64,000 bases of DNA, from NCBI GenBank assembly GCA_037976565.1, contig CP137683.1:4798865-4862864 (forward strand). The letters run 5' to 3'. The stretch's first letter is position 1. The number at the start of each line of letters is the position of its first letter. The notes below the pieces were generated by a model. It saw only the letters and a list, made by a program, of their open reading frames with translations. It was not told the DNA's origin and searched no databases. Origin of the DNA: Mesocentrotus franciscanus. Taxonomy: Eukaryota > Echinodermata > Echinoidea > Camarodonta > Strongylocentrotidae. The position numbers were made by a program, and so were the translations under genes. Below are positions 36,141 to 46,845 of this stretch, piece by piece.

Positions 36141-36879
36141 TTTTTTTCTACAGTGCCGAGAAAAAAACGAAACCCGAAAAAATCCGATTATTGTGACGAA
36201 ATTGTAAGCTGTATAGAAAATATCGATTGTTATTCAAATGATACTCTGATTGTAATAATCCATACACAGTTCATCGAGCAGCATTGTTTTTAAAACGGCA
36301 TTGTTTTTAAAACGGCATGTCAACATCCATTTGCGTTGTTTTGGGTAAAATAGTTAAAATATTAGTATCACTTGTGAACATGACTTGAGAGAAATGTAAG
36401 CTTAATTAGATGGTTATTCCAGAATTCCGTCGTGTGACGATGTGTAATGAAATAAGCAGTTACAAAAAATAGAGGCGAAAATCAATTTCTGGGACGAAAG
36501 GGGTGTACATCTTCAGATTTTAACCAAATCATAAAATAACCTTCGAGCAATGAAAAAGCATCCCTTCTGTAATTGAAAAGGGTTCCCATCATTGGAGCAA
36601 AATAACATTTTGATGGTTTATTTGTAGCCTTATGTGCCCATTAGACCATACCTTTCCCCTTTATTACAATGTATGGTGCCTCTTAATTCGATTCCTGTGG
36701 AAATATCACCCTACTGTCAACTTTGCTCTTTTTTGAAAATATGCAAACATCATTTTCATTTTCAAATAACAAATATGCCCTTTTATCCTTACCAGCACCG
36801 ATATCTTCACTATCCTTAATTTTATGATGCCATTAAGCCCACTTTTGCTCAGCCCTCTTTTTAGTCCAGTCAAAATGTC

Positions 36880-37490
36880 AAATTTTAGAGGTAACCCAAA
36901 ACAAATTTTGTCCATCCTTTTCACTACCCTTGAAAGCATCAGAATGAAAGAATTATTTGTTGGATACTTAGATGCAAATTTATAGGGGAAATATTAATTT
37001 CAATTTCTTTATGACGGATGCTTATTTGCATAATATGCTAATTGGGTTCACAATTTAGACATCAGAGTTTGCCTACCATGTAACATTAAGAACATAATGT
37101 GGGGCCTTTGAATTATTTCAGTCGGGTACTTATATGCCAAATTATGACAATATGAATTTCTTTTTATGGCTGATGTTAATTTGGATAGCGTGCAAATTAT
37201 AGTTATGGAACGAATATGAAGAAAAAAAATTATTCTGTGTTTGCTGACTTTATAAACATTACCTTAAGCACTAAAACCATGTAATGTTAGTACTTCAATG
37301 CAAACGTATAGCGAAAATATAAATTTTCTAATAAGACAGGAGCTAATTTCATGCAAATTTAACTGTTTTCCATAACTTAGATTTTCCTAAACTTTTAGTA
37401 TGTTGTTAAGATTATTATTCCTAAGATCACTGCATTTGAATGAATTATTTTGCAATCTGTTTTGGGTTACCCCCTCAAATTAACTGTTTT
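36880..37490. repeat. Inverted-repeat-bounded block with three 163-bp diverged units
   Basis: AGAGGTAACCCAAAACAAAT near 36890 and the reverse complement of the right edge (GGGGGTAACCCAAAACAGAT, near 37465) bound the block. Inside, TACTTAGATGCAAATTTATA (36965), TACTTATATGCCAAATTATG (37128) and TACTTCAATGCAAACGTATA (37291) recur at about 163-base spacing, each followed by AATT-rich sequence and a CTAATT or GTTAATTT block. Likely a non-autonomous element with internal repeats. Confidence 0.6.
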
Positions 37491-37775
37491 TACTGGAGAA
37501 TTTCCTTCAGGTCATGTGCGGTCATGCTAGCGTACGACCTTTAACGTATTCATGGTTTTGCCAAAATCTTGCACAAATTGATTTGATTTACATTCCATTT
37601 TCGAAACAATGTTGCTCAGTGAAGCGTGTATGGATTAATGTAATTAATGTATCATTTGACAGCATATTAGTTCTACTATATGAGAAGTAAACAAATATAT
37701 ATCTTTAGAGTAAGTTTGTTTGCAATAACCGTTTGTTTTCGGCTTTTTTCCCTTCTTTCTAGGACGCACTGTGTA

Positions 37776-38632
37776 TTCAGCTGCGTTATTCCACTGATGC
37801 ACAGTGACGATTTATTTTCTCTTTCTTTATTATTGTTATCATTTTATATATGCATTTTTAGGCTGTTATGCTGCTGACTTTTGACACATAGCAGACATCA
37901 TCGTCTATATTAAACCAGACTATTACCCTTTTCCTCTCCCTGGAATAAAACAAAACAAAACATCGACAAAATACTTTCATTGTCTGTTTTACATGGGGTT
38001 GATTACTCTCGTACATATGCTTTGTTTTTTACTACGAATAACACATACAATGGTTATGTATAAATTGCAATTCAGCTATGTTATTCAACTGATGCTCAAT
38101 GCCGATTTCTTTTCTCTTTCTTTGTTATTCTTATTTTATACGTGCATTTCTCGGTTGTTATGCTGCTGACTTTTGACATAGCCAGACTATTATCTTTTCC
38201 CACTCCCTGGACTAACCAACAACAACAAAAAAAAACAACATCAACAAAACACTTTTATTTTCTGTTTTTCATCTTATGAATGGGGTAGATAACTCTCGTA
38301 TATAGGCTTTGTTTTTTACTACAAAATCACAAAAAATTGGGGTTTTCAGCTATGTTGTTCAACTGATGCTCAATGCCGATTTCTGTTTTGTTCTTTATCA
38401 ATGTTGTTTTTAGATATGTGCTTTTTTGGTTGTTATGCTACTGCCTTTTTACATACAAGACAACATCATCTATATTTAGCCAGACTATTACTATTCCCCA
38501 CTAAATAACTAAATTAATAACAACATCGACACAACGGTTTCAATGTCTGTACTTACATCATGTGGGTGGAGTTAATATCTCGCGCACATATGTGTTGTTC
38601 TACTACAAGAACACAAACAATGGGGAATTCAT
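37776..38632 (+). repeat. Three-unit tandem array, unit about 275-295 bp
   Basis: Units start at 37776, 38071 and 38345 with TTCAGCTRYGTTRTTCMACT. Each carries GATGCNCARTGCCGAT or a variant, GGTTGTTATGCTGCTGAC, CCAGACTATTA, CTCCCTGGA or a variant, ACATCGACAAAA or a variant and TTTGTTTTTTACTAC. A diverged lone copy lies at 35915. No open frame is conserved across the units, so this is non-coding repeat DNA. Confidence 0.85.
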
Positions 38633-38680
38633 TCTCGTCACTTCTCACTTAACATACTGAAGATCATTACTATAAAATTA

Positions 38681-38922
38681 ACCGACCCTTGCCATGGATA
38701 AAAAGGGGAAGAATTGAATCGAAAAAAGGAGGAAAGAGAGAAATATAAAAGAGAAGGAGAAGGTGAGATTTTTTGAGAAGACTATAAATATTATATGGGG
38801 CAGACCATGGACAGAAAAGAAAAATACGTGAAAGCGTCCACTTTCTGTAAGGCTGCACAAGAACAAGAAAATAACCAAACATTTTAAAATCATCGAAATT
38901 GAAGCATGTCAAAAGCTGCAGA
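38681..38922. repeat. Dispersed duplicate, copy A' (partner 33173-33430)
   Basis: Homologous over its whole length to 33173-33430. It lies immediately right of the 280-bp array, whereas the partner lies left of the lone array copy, so the arrangement is not colinear. Confidence 0.8.
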
Positions 38923-40473
38923 ATATTGGAAAACTAACGATGGGAAATTAATTCTTGCTAATTCTCACTCAACGGGAAACAGTGAGATTGATAGATACAC
39001 AGAAAGAAAGGGAATAGAGACAATAGCACTCCAGCGGAAAACGATGGATCAACATGATCATCGGTGGTTTCTGGGATCTTTACAGAGGACAAACTTTTGC
39101 TAAGTGTTTTGGGAAGGGCTGAACTTATCCATGAACTCAATCACTACCTTCCCGCATTGTACATGACTGAGGTGAACATTCTTAAACACAATGGTTAAGA
39201 GAGGGTGTGTGTGATTGATATGCTATATACTACCATGAACTTTGACTTGTATAGGAAGTGTCAACTTGATCTTGGCTAGAGAAGATAAAGGAAAACCTGT
39301 GAAATATGTCATGATTGTATTTTTAAGTCATGGGAACTTTCAGCTTCCACAAAGTTATGTTTAAACTCTTATCGATAGGAGGATGACTCCATCATATACA
39401 ATATAAATATTAAATATAAATATTAAATATAAATATAAATATCTTTCTCCAGGTCAATTGCATAAATTCGATAGGAGGATTACTCCATCATATACAATAT
39501 AAATATTTAATGTAAATATTAAATATAAATATTAAATATAAATATATTGAATATAAATATCTTTCTTCAGGTCAATTGCATAAAAAATGCATTACTTTTA
39601 AGGAAAATATGAATGAAAAGATACATTTATTTTAAATTGTTTTGGTCGACTCAATGAATAAACAGAGGTTTGCGTTATGCCATAGTCTTCAAACAATGTT
39701 GCATTGTATGGCCTCGATCTAGAAGAATAATGAGTTTTAAATGCTTTTAAAATCATTGATGTGATTCAATTGAAATAATACTGATCTAATTTTAAGTCCT
39801 TGTTAATTCTGCAACCAAAAGTAGGCCTTTGCAAACAGTTCCCTGTTTTCAATTATGCATCTACTTCACAGCTGAGTTACCCATGATCAATACAATCTAC
39901 TTTCCTCAAGGGTGAAAGTAAAATAAAAGGAGACCACTGCTCTACCACTGAACCTTCAAGCCTCCTCCTCACCATATCCTCACCAACTTTTGCAAAGACT
40001 GGCTTTTGATTCTGTTACTGTGTCTCACATGACGAGATTTTTGTCAAATAATATATAAACAAATGCTCATAGAATGAGAAAACACGTGCATGACGTTTAC
40101 ATAATTGAATGGCTTGTTATGCTTAACTGAACTTAATCAAGAATTTGGCCCGTTCATGCTGAGTGACCTAATATTAGTAAAGAGTGGACGAGGAAAACAT
40201 GAAATCTTCAAACAAGAGCTTGCAGTTAGGACAAATTTTCCTCACGCTTACTTACGTAAGACAGAATAGCACAAGAATTGTGTTTTTCATATGTCTGTCT
40301 TTTATTTTTTATAATTTCTACTAGAATTCATTTATTTTCTTACTAGAATTAATTTACTGAAGAGGAAATAAGAAAGCTTACCTCACTCGTGAGTTACAAC
40401 GTGCATGCAACTTTTAGCGGCTATGTCTATGTGTACTGATAGCTATAGGTATGATTTGGGAGTTTCATTAAAA

Positions 40474-40505
<32 letters not shown>

Positions 40506-41744
40506 CACCTTACTCATTTTCCCGATGATATCTGAAAATTACAGCCTTTAAAAACAAAAACAAAATGTTCTTTTTCATTATATATTTTTGTTAAACCTAG
40601 CCTATTCTTTGATAGCTGTACCTCAAGGTGTTTGAAAATACCATCAGAATTGTTTTCTATTGTTATGGTGCTCTTGATATACTGTCTTAAAAATACTGAA
40701 TATGGTAATTATTTTTATATTCAATAAATTCAAAACCCAAAATGTTTACACCAAGGCAATATTTCCTTTTTAATGGTTTTGTTTCCCAATAACAAGCATA
40801 TACTTTATTATACCCTAGTATTTGTATCACTTCTCGTTTGTCTTCTTGTATTCTCCTTCCCTCTCTTTCAATTCCAGTGAAATTTCCTGATTTACTATTC
40901 ATACGATTGTATGAATCTAGTAGCGCTGTTTGTAAAGAAATTTGTCATGTGTTATTCATTTCCTATTCTAGGGCCAGGAGTTATAATATGAAAATTTCCC
41001 CCTTTTAATATCTGTTTAAAAAACGCAAATATACCTAATGGATGTCTAGATTAGTGAAGAAATTAATTCGATTTTGTACCTTAATTAAAATATGAATATT
41101 GTTTCGTTCTCGAAAATTCCCTTTCTAATTTGAAAACTGAATGTAAAATTCCTTCGGGAGAGTTTTATTATTTTAGTCGACTCATCTTTTCAAATTTGTC
41201 ATAACACCATAGAACATATTACAGTGCGAGCCTGAATGAACTTCGAATAAAGACGTAAATGATATATTTCCTTCGGATGGTGGTGTTCAATAGTTGTAAA
41301 GTGTGATGGTTTAAATACCCCCAACATTTTATTTAGCATTAGAGCATTACTGAGTTAGCTTGGTGTCTGTTGATTTTGTTTACCTCTTGAGCATAGTGAG
41401 TCCCATATCTCCATTGCTGTTTCATAATGAGCTAGGGTTTTTTTTTTTTTTGTATTCGTCCTATCATTTAGATAGAGAAAGTACTCCTGTCCCTGCCTAC
41501 AATGACCTTGATGTATTTGCCCTTCAGGGCTTAATTGCGTGCATCAATACTTCCCCCGATGTAGCAAATCAATTATGCATCCCAAATTGAAAGCCTATCA
41601 ATTGAGCGGGTAGACAAACAAAACAAGGGTATAGTGTAGCAGTCTCCTGGCATTAAAAATACTCAGTCGAACAAATTCACCGATGTGCTGACTTATAGGT
41701 GCGCTCCCTTGCATAACAAGGAATGAGTTGGAGGGAATGGAAGG
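38923..41744. other. AT-rich DNA, no gene seen
   Basis: Contains the AT-rich duplication at 39373-39584, an A-run followed by (TA)n at about 40470-40503 and a T-run near 41438-41450. Short frames have no recognised motifs. Confidence 0.5.
39373..39584. repeat. Tandem duplication containing (AAATATAAATATT)n
   Basis: Two units start CGATAGGAGGAT (39373 and 39469) and end TTCAGGTCAATTGCATAAA or TCCAGGTCAATTGCATAAA. Between them ATAAATATTAAAT repeats differ in number, making the units about 96 and 116 bp. Confidence 0.88.
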
Positions 41745-41965
41745 ATGTGCCGTGGTATAGTGGGTAATTCACTTGAATCTCAATGAAAGGGTTGAGAGTT
41801 TACATCTCATAGGCCTGCACTAACATCCTTTGGCAATACATTCATACACATTCGCTACTCTACACCCATGTGTAGATGGGTAACTTGCAATTACTGAGGC
41901 AATAATAAGTACAGGGCCCGCAGAAATTGCAGTATTGATTCTGATGTGGCTTCTCTAGATAAATA
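41745..41965 (+). mobile_element. tRNA-headed SINE (plus strand)
   Basis: An A box-like GTGGTATAGTGGGTAATTC (41752-41770) precedes a decayed B box-like GGGTTGAGAGTTTACATCTC (about 41789-41808). The body CATCCTTTGGCAATACATTC, CTCTACACCCATGTGTAGAT and CAGGGCCCGCAGAAATTGCA matches the minus-strand copy at 12303 and the plus-strand copy at 46650. Confidence 0.65.
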
Positions 41966-42439
41966 AGGCCCAATCAGAAGGCTTATGTTGCACGATATGA
42001 ATGTACGCGCCATTCGGTTTTCTCGTCTTATGAAAGGCTGAACACAATACGTACAGCTTTTTCTCGATATGTTAATTTGGCAATGCAGTGCGGAAGACCA
42101 TTACAACAACAAACCGACAATACGTTACAATCTATAAGAACAACCCTCATTGAACACGAAAAAAAGTACTAACTCTTGTGAGAATAAAGTCTGCTTACAC
42201 ATACTGTTAAAATGGTTTGAAATGTCAAAAGACATGACGCAACATCAGGAGCTACAATCACACTAAAGTGAAAAGTATCACTGAATAAAACATAAGCCGA
42301 TAGATGATAGGGACAAGTTTATTTCTTCATGCTTTTACCCACTAAGAGAACAGAAAACATTTTTATATTTAAAACGCAAAATTAATGCCTATTTACTATT
42401 TTCTTAAAATCGTAAAGCTTTTGAATGATACGTTTGTGT

Positions 42440-42545
42440 CCAAGGACATTCGTTTTGTGCTGGAACTCGAACCAACAACCTAAGCTTTTCCAGTCAGGCT
42501 CAAACCACTTCACTGTAACTCCTAGTAACTGAAATTACAGGTTAT
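42440..42545 (-). mobile_element. tRNA-like SINE head (minus strand)
   Basis: On the minus strand TACAGTGAAGTGGTTTGAGC (A box-like, 42498-42517) is followed by GGTTCGAGTTCC (B box, 42462-42473) and AGCACAAAACGAATGTCCTT. No SINE body could be followed far. It does not fold as a full tRNA by eye, so a functional tRNA is not called. Confidence 0.5.
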
Positions 42546-43670
42546 TTGGACAAAAGACACCTCATGCTTGTAGTTGGTATCTTGTATGGTGTTCAAATCA
42601 AATAGGCCCATTTCACATTGCGAAGTCTCCTTCTTTATAGTGAAATTGTAAATCACAAATTGTATAGTTTTAGGAAAAACAACTATCGATTAATGGTTAT
42701 GTTTACTTCAAAATGTATGTCTACCCTGAATTAAAGATTATACGTGCCTTTTCAGAAGTTCGTATTCTTAGTACGAGTTGAAGGGTATATTTCAGGACCG
42801 GTTGCTATACGTACTTGGGTTTTTTATCAACAGCATAATGATCGTCAATGTAGTGGTGGTCTTGATAGGATTACACCGTTTTTCTTATCCCCTATAGCCA
42901 CTGTATACATTGGTTGTTTTGATGAAGTTCTCTGAGAGTTAAAATCATTTAAATAAATCACAGGTTGGGCCTGAGAGAATGTAGGAAGTACTTGTCAAAA
43001 CTTAAGTATCCGAACGTGTAGCGGCCATTCGTGTGGGTGATTTCGTCTCAAAAATAGAGTCTGTTTATTACTTACAATGACGTCACAGAAATTCGGGATG
43101 AGACACGAAACGAGGGCTACATACAGTAGGTTCGAAATGAAGTGTAGATCAGTTATATTTAGGTTACCCAAACCCTAAAATACAACAAGTGTTGATGTCT
43201 ACTTTCAGATAATTCACAGATAGGGGCCCTGAAGAAGAACAATTAAGGTAATAGAGAACAGGTTCAGGAATTCTAATGAATATTAAGAAGAGACATCGAT
43301 CGAAACGTTTGGTGTTTCAAGATGAATGCTTTGATATACACACTGGATCAACTAGGCATCCATCATACAGTAAGACCTTATGAAAATGTTTCTAACAAAG
43401 TGCTGTAAATTTTCGTGCCAAAGTAACTGAATAATATCAAGCGAAGGGTGAAATGTACAACGGTAATTCTTATCAAAATAATTCGCAATTACTATGCACG
43501 ATTTCCACGAAACCACTAAACAGGGGCTTATCCGTTTGAACAGCTCTTTGCGAGGTAGATCCATTGAAAATGTATTCATTTTCCATGTCCTTAGTAGGGA
43601 CATATTGCTGGCGCCAGCACTCATAGTACCAATAATTGCATCAGTTTCTGTTTTTAAACCTCTTGTTAAT

Positions 43671-44057
43671 GGCCCGGTCACACATAGACGACGCACGGCC
43701 GGCGCATTGAAAATCGGAAAAAGTCGTGAGCCCGACTTTTGTCAGGATTTTGGAGAAGCTAGCGAGCTGACACTGAATGCATATCGTGTTGCTAGCCCGC
43801 TGCGCGTATACAGGGCGCGTGCTCCGCGTATGTCTGGCGTTGGTCTAGCGCGCTCCGCGCATGTCAGGCGTCCTTTTGGCGTTTACATTCATGCGTCGAG
43901 CTCCGCGGACATTTTTGAGCATGCTCAAAAAATTCCCCACGCACACAGCGAATGACGACGAATGCATAGCGTTCGTCCAGCGTTGGTCCAGCGCACTGGA
44001 CGAACGAGTAACGAAGGATGACGCACACCTAGCGCATGACAACGCACTGGCAAAAAT
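43671..44057 (+). mobile_element. GCGC-rich foldback element, 3' end replaced by LINE sequence
   Basis: Starts GGCCCGGTCACACATAGACG in an abrupt switch to GC- and CpG-rich DNA (CCGCTGCGCGTATACAGGGC, GCGCTCCGCGCATGTC). A hairpin CGTTCGTCCAG...CTGGACGAACG lies at about 43971-44007. The GC-rich DNA ends at about 44057, where LINE coding sequence starts. No right terminal GTGTGACCGGGCC-like end is visible, so the element is truncated. Open frames through it are composition artefacts, and one fuses into the LINE. Confidence 0.65.
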
Positions 44058-44990
44058 AAAGCAACGTGTTTGTCTATCTTATGATTTGAAGTTAAATGAG
44101 GATAAAACTGAGGTTATTCATGTAACATCTCGATTCAGAAAGTCCAACCATTTACCATCTGTCGAAATTGCTAATGATCCGATACAACCTGTCAAAAGTG
44201 CACGTAACCTTGGTGTCATCTTTGAAAATGATCTTACGATGGATGATTAATTATAAATACTTGTCGCTCAGCTTCATATGCCTTGTACAAGATAGGTCGT
44301 ATTAGAAATTTTCTTGATCAGAAATCTACCGAAACGCTTATACACGCATTTATTACATGCCGTCTTGATCAATGCAATAGCCTTCTTTATGGCCTTTCGG
44401 ACGCGCACATTGCAAAACTCCAGAGAATCCAAAATTCTGCTACCAGGCTTGTAACACGCACACGTTCTTGTGAACACATAACTCCAGTACTTCGCAAATT
44501 GCATTGGTTGCCGGTGACGTACCGCATTACGTACAAAATCTTGGTTTTAACTATAAATGCATTCATGAATTGGCACCAATTTATCTGCAAGAACTAATCC
44601 ACGAATACAAACCCTCACGTAATCTACGGTCATCTTCACAATTCAACCTCGTGTCTACTTCGGTGTCAACTCTTATTTTTATGGTCATTGCTCTTTTTGC
44701 AAAGCGTCTGCTGAACTTTTGAACAAACTCCCTTTAAATGTCAAACACTGTCAAACTGCTAACCAATTCAAAACTTGTCTTTAGACACATTTTTTTTTTA
44801 ATTGCTTTTGATGATTAACTTACTCTGTTCAAATTGATGTGTATTTCATATGTATTGTAATTTCTAGGTTTATTTGCACTTTTTTGTTTTGTTTAATATG
44901 TAATTGTTTATCAGTCTGTTTTGTTTGTTATAGCGCTTAGAGACTTCAGTGGTAAGCGCTTTATAAGCAACGTTTTTATTATTATTACTA
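44058..44990 (+). mobile_element. CR1/L2-like LINE, 3' part of ORF2 and 3' UTR
   Basis: Begins within the post-RT region: SYDLKLNEDKTEVIHV, SARNLGVIFENDLTM, then after a frame break near 44248 SASYALYKIGRIRNFL, DQCNSLLYGLSDAHIAKLQR, IQNSATRLVTRTR and LRKLHWLPVTYRITYKIL. Another frame shift near 44545 leads to LAPIYLQELI, and a third frame carries NKLPLNVKHCQTANQFKTCL. The tail is AAGCGCTTTATAAGCAACG followed by TTTTTATTATTATTAC. The element is 5'-truncated and multiply broken. Confidence 0.83.
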
Positions 44991-45135
44991 TTATACTACA
45001 ATATGCTTTGCAGGCAAGCATCATCCAATCTTAGAAACCTCATCGAGTATCTTGAATTGAGAAAAAAGTATCTTCCATGAATAGGAACGGGTGAATCGAC
45101 CTTTTTACAGTTATGTAATTAACGCTGTATCAATA

Positions 45136-45435
45136 AGGACTGAGAAAAAGAAGTGCACCTGGTGATATCTTTTATATCGTATCCTTCGTTTGAGATATCC
45201 ATCATTCGAAAAGGTAAGAACCTGCCCAACAAAATTGTTTGATAAGGTTTCGTTTTTATCGTTTCAGGGAAGGACTAGAAAGTCCAGGACTGAGAAAAAT
45301 AAGTGCTCCTGGTGATATCTTTTATATCGTATCTTTCGTTTGAGATATCCATCATTCGAAAAGGTAAGAACCTGGCCCACAAAATTGTTTCATAAGGTTT
45401 CGTTTTTGTCGTTTCAGGGAAGGACTAGAAAGTCC
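45136..45435. repeat. 150-bp tandem duplication
   Basis: Two units (45136-45285, 45286-45435) start AGGACTGAGAAAAA and end GGACTAGAAAGTCC. They differ at only a handful of positions, so the duplication appears recent. Each contains the palindrome GGACTAGAAAGTCC. Confidence 0.92.
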
Positions 45436-45663
45436 ATTTGGGCCTTGTAGTTGCTTTTCGTCCTTTGTATATTTATCTTCTGACATTATCAATATAGTGT
45501 TATTTATTGTTATAGTACTTCTAATTAGAAAATAAGTTAATGACCAATGTCCATGAGCAGGGATCACCTAATGAACTATTTGAAGTTCTTGTTCAGCCGA
45601 TATTCATTGACATGGATTAATGATTTACAATGGAAAAATTGCAGATCTGTATTTTCTATCGGG

Positions 45664-45889
45664 TATTTTACGTAGGATGGCCTCGTCCGCGATTAAAGCA
45701 GACATACAAGATTATTGTACGTATTTTAAAAAAAATGAATCAAGTGTTTACGCACGTGTATATCAATCACTATTATGGACGAAAGGCGGTGAACGCGACA
45801 AAATAAATAGAAAATGTCTATGTAATGATCCCAATATCAAGCATCTTAGAAGGAAGAAAGAAGGGAATGACAAAATGTTCATCAAATAA
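45664..45889 (+). CDS. Candidate short exon or small frame, unidentified
   Basis: After TTGCAG at about 45641-45646 the frame stays open to a TAA at 45887. The hydrophilic, Lys/Arg-rich peptide includes RRMASSAIKADIQDYCTYF, SVYARVYQSLLWTKGGERD and the tail KHLRRKKEGNDKMFIK. ATG at 45676 (AGGATGG) would be an alternative start. Composition is more protein-like than most local frames, but no domain is recognised and no partner exon was found. Confidence 0.2.
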
Positions 45890-46649
45890 ATGTTAATGTA
45901 ATTTTTTTGTATATTCATTTTCGTTTTGAAATGTTTATTATTTTAACTTGAACACCTTTCAGAAGTGATCAGGGTTTTTTAAAAAGGCAATCTAGATCTT
46001 TCCCTCTTCTCTATTTCTGTCTCTCTCTCTATGTCTTTCTTTTCTCCATTATCTTTTATTCTTCCTCGACCTATTGTATTTCCGGCTTATTTCCCCCCTT
46101 TTTTAATGAAAAGAATATATAGATAATTATAAATCAGCCTATGATTCATATAGTGTCTACTTATCATAAAGCATTGTGTCACTCTCCATCTGAGATAACA
46201 ATATTGATCTGTGAGTGTTATGTTATGGACAATGAAATCCTCTTAGCAGATTGATATCGATGGGGTTGAATTGATTAGGGCATTACGCCATTTCGGTTCA
46301 ATCATCACACACTAGTACGCGTGGCTGGAATTGAAAATATAATGTATATGTAATTAAAATTTAAATTGGAGTAGGAATTTTTTATTTTTCCTCATTGTTC
46401 TATTTAGCTTTGATTATTTGCATTTTACCCTATCGCTACACAAGACCATTTTAATAATAGATTTACATCTATATATATATATATGGGTTTTCTTTTAGTA
46501 ATGAACTATACAATTCAGGGGTAGAAAATTCTGTATTGTTAAATCGGACAAAGTTTAAAGCTTGTCTGACTTCTAACATCTAATATGTACAACCTGCATT
46601 GTGACATTTATCATGCAATCTAAAACTTAGTGGGAACACTGTGGAATAT

Positions 46650-46845
46650 TAGGGAATGCTCTTGACTCTCTTACAAGAGGTCTAGGGGTTCTACCCTTGG
46701 GCAAGAATTTTTTTTCCCCACACAACTGGCCCTCTCAACATAGGTAAATAAATACGTCGCAACTCTTGTGCAATAATAACAATTTCAGGGTCTGCATGTA
46801 CAGCATTATTTATGCTGATGTGTCTACCCTGTGTAAATAACACCA
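46650..46845 (+). mobile_element. Degenerate SINE (plus strand)
   Basis: A decayed B box-like GGGGTTCTACCCTTGG (46686-46701), then a body CCCTCTCAACATAGGTAAAT, CAATAATAACAATTTCAGGG and TCTGCATGTACAGC that lines up with 41745-41965. The head is poorly preserved. Confidence 0.5.

Noticed and set aside
43206..43320. CCTGAAGAAG...ATCGAAACGTTTGG motif resembling a known retroelement end
   Set aside because: Only a short match from memory, with no adjoining coding region or repeat boundary to support it.
43494..43955. 153-codon plus-strand frame
   Set aside because: Crosses the start of the GCGC-rich foldback. Openness follows from high GC content; the protein has no recognised domain.
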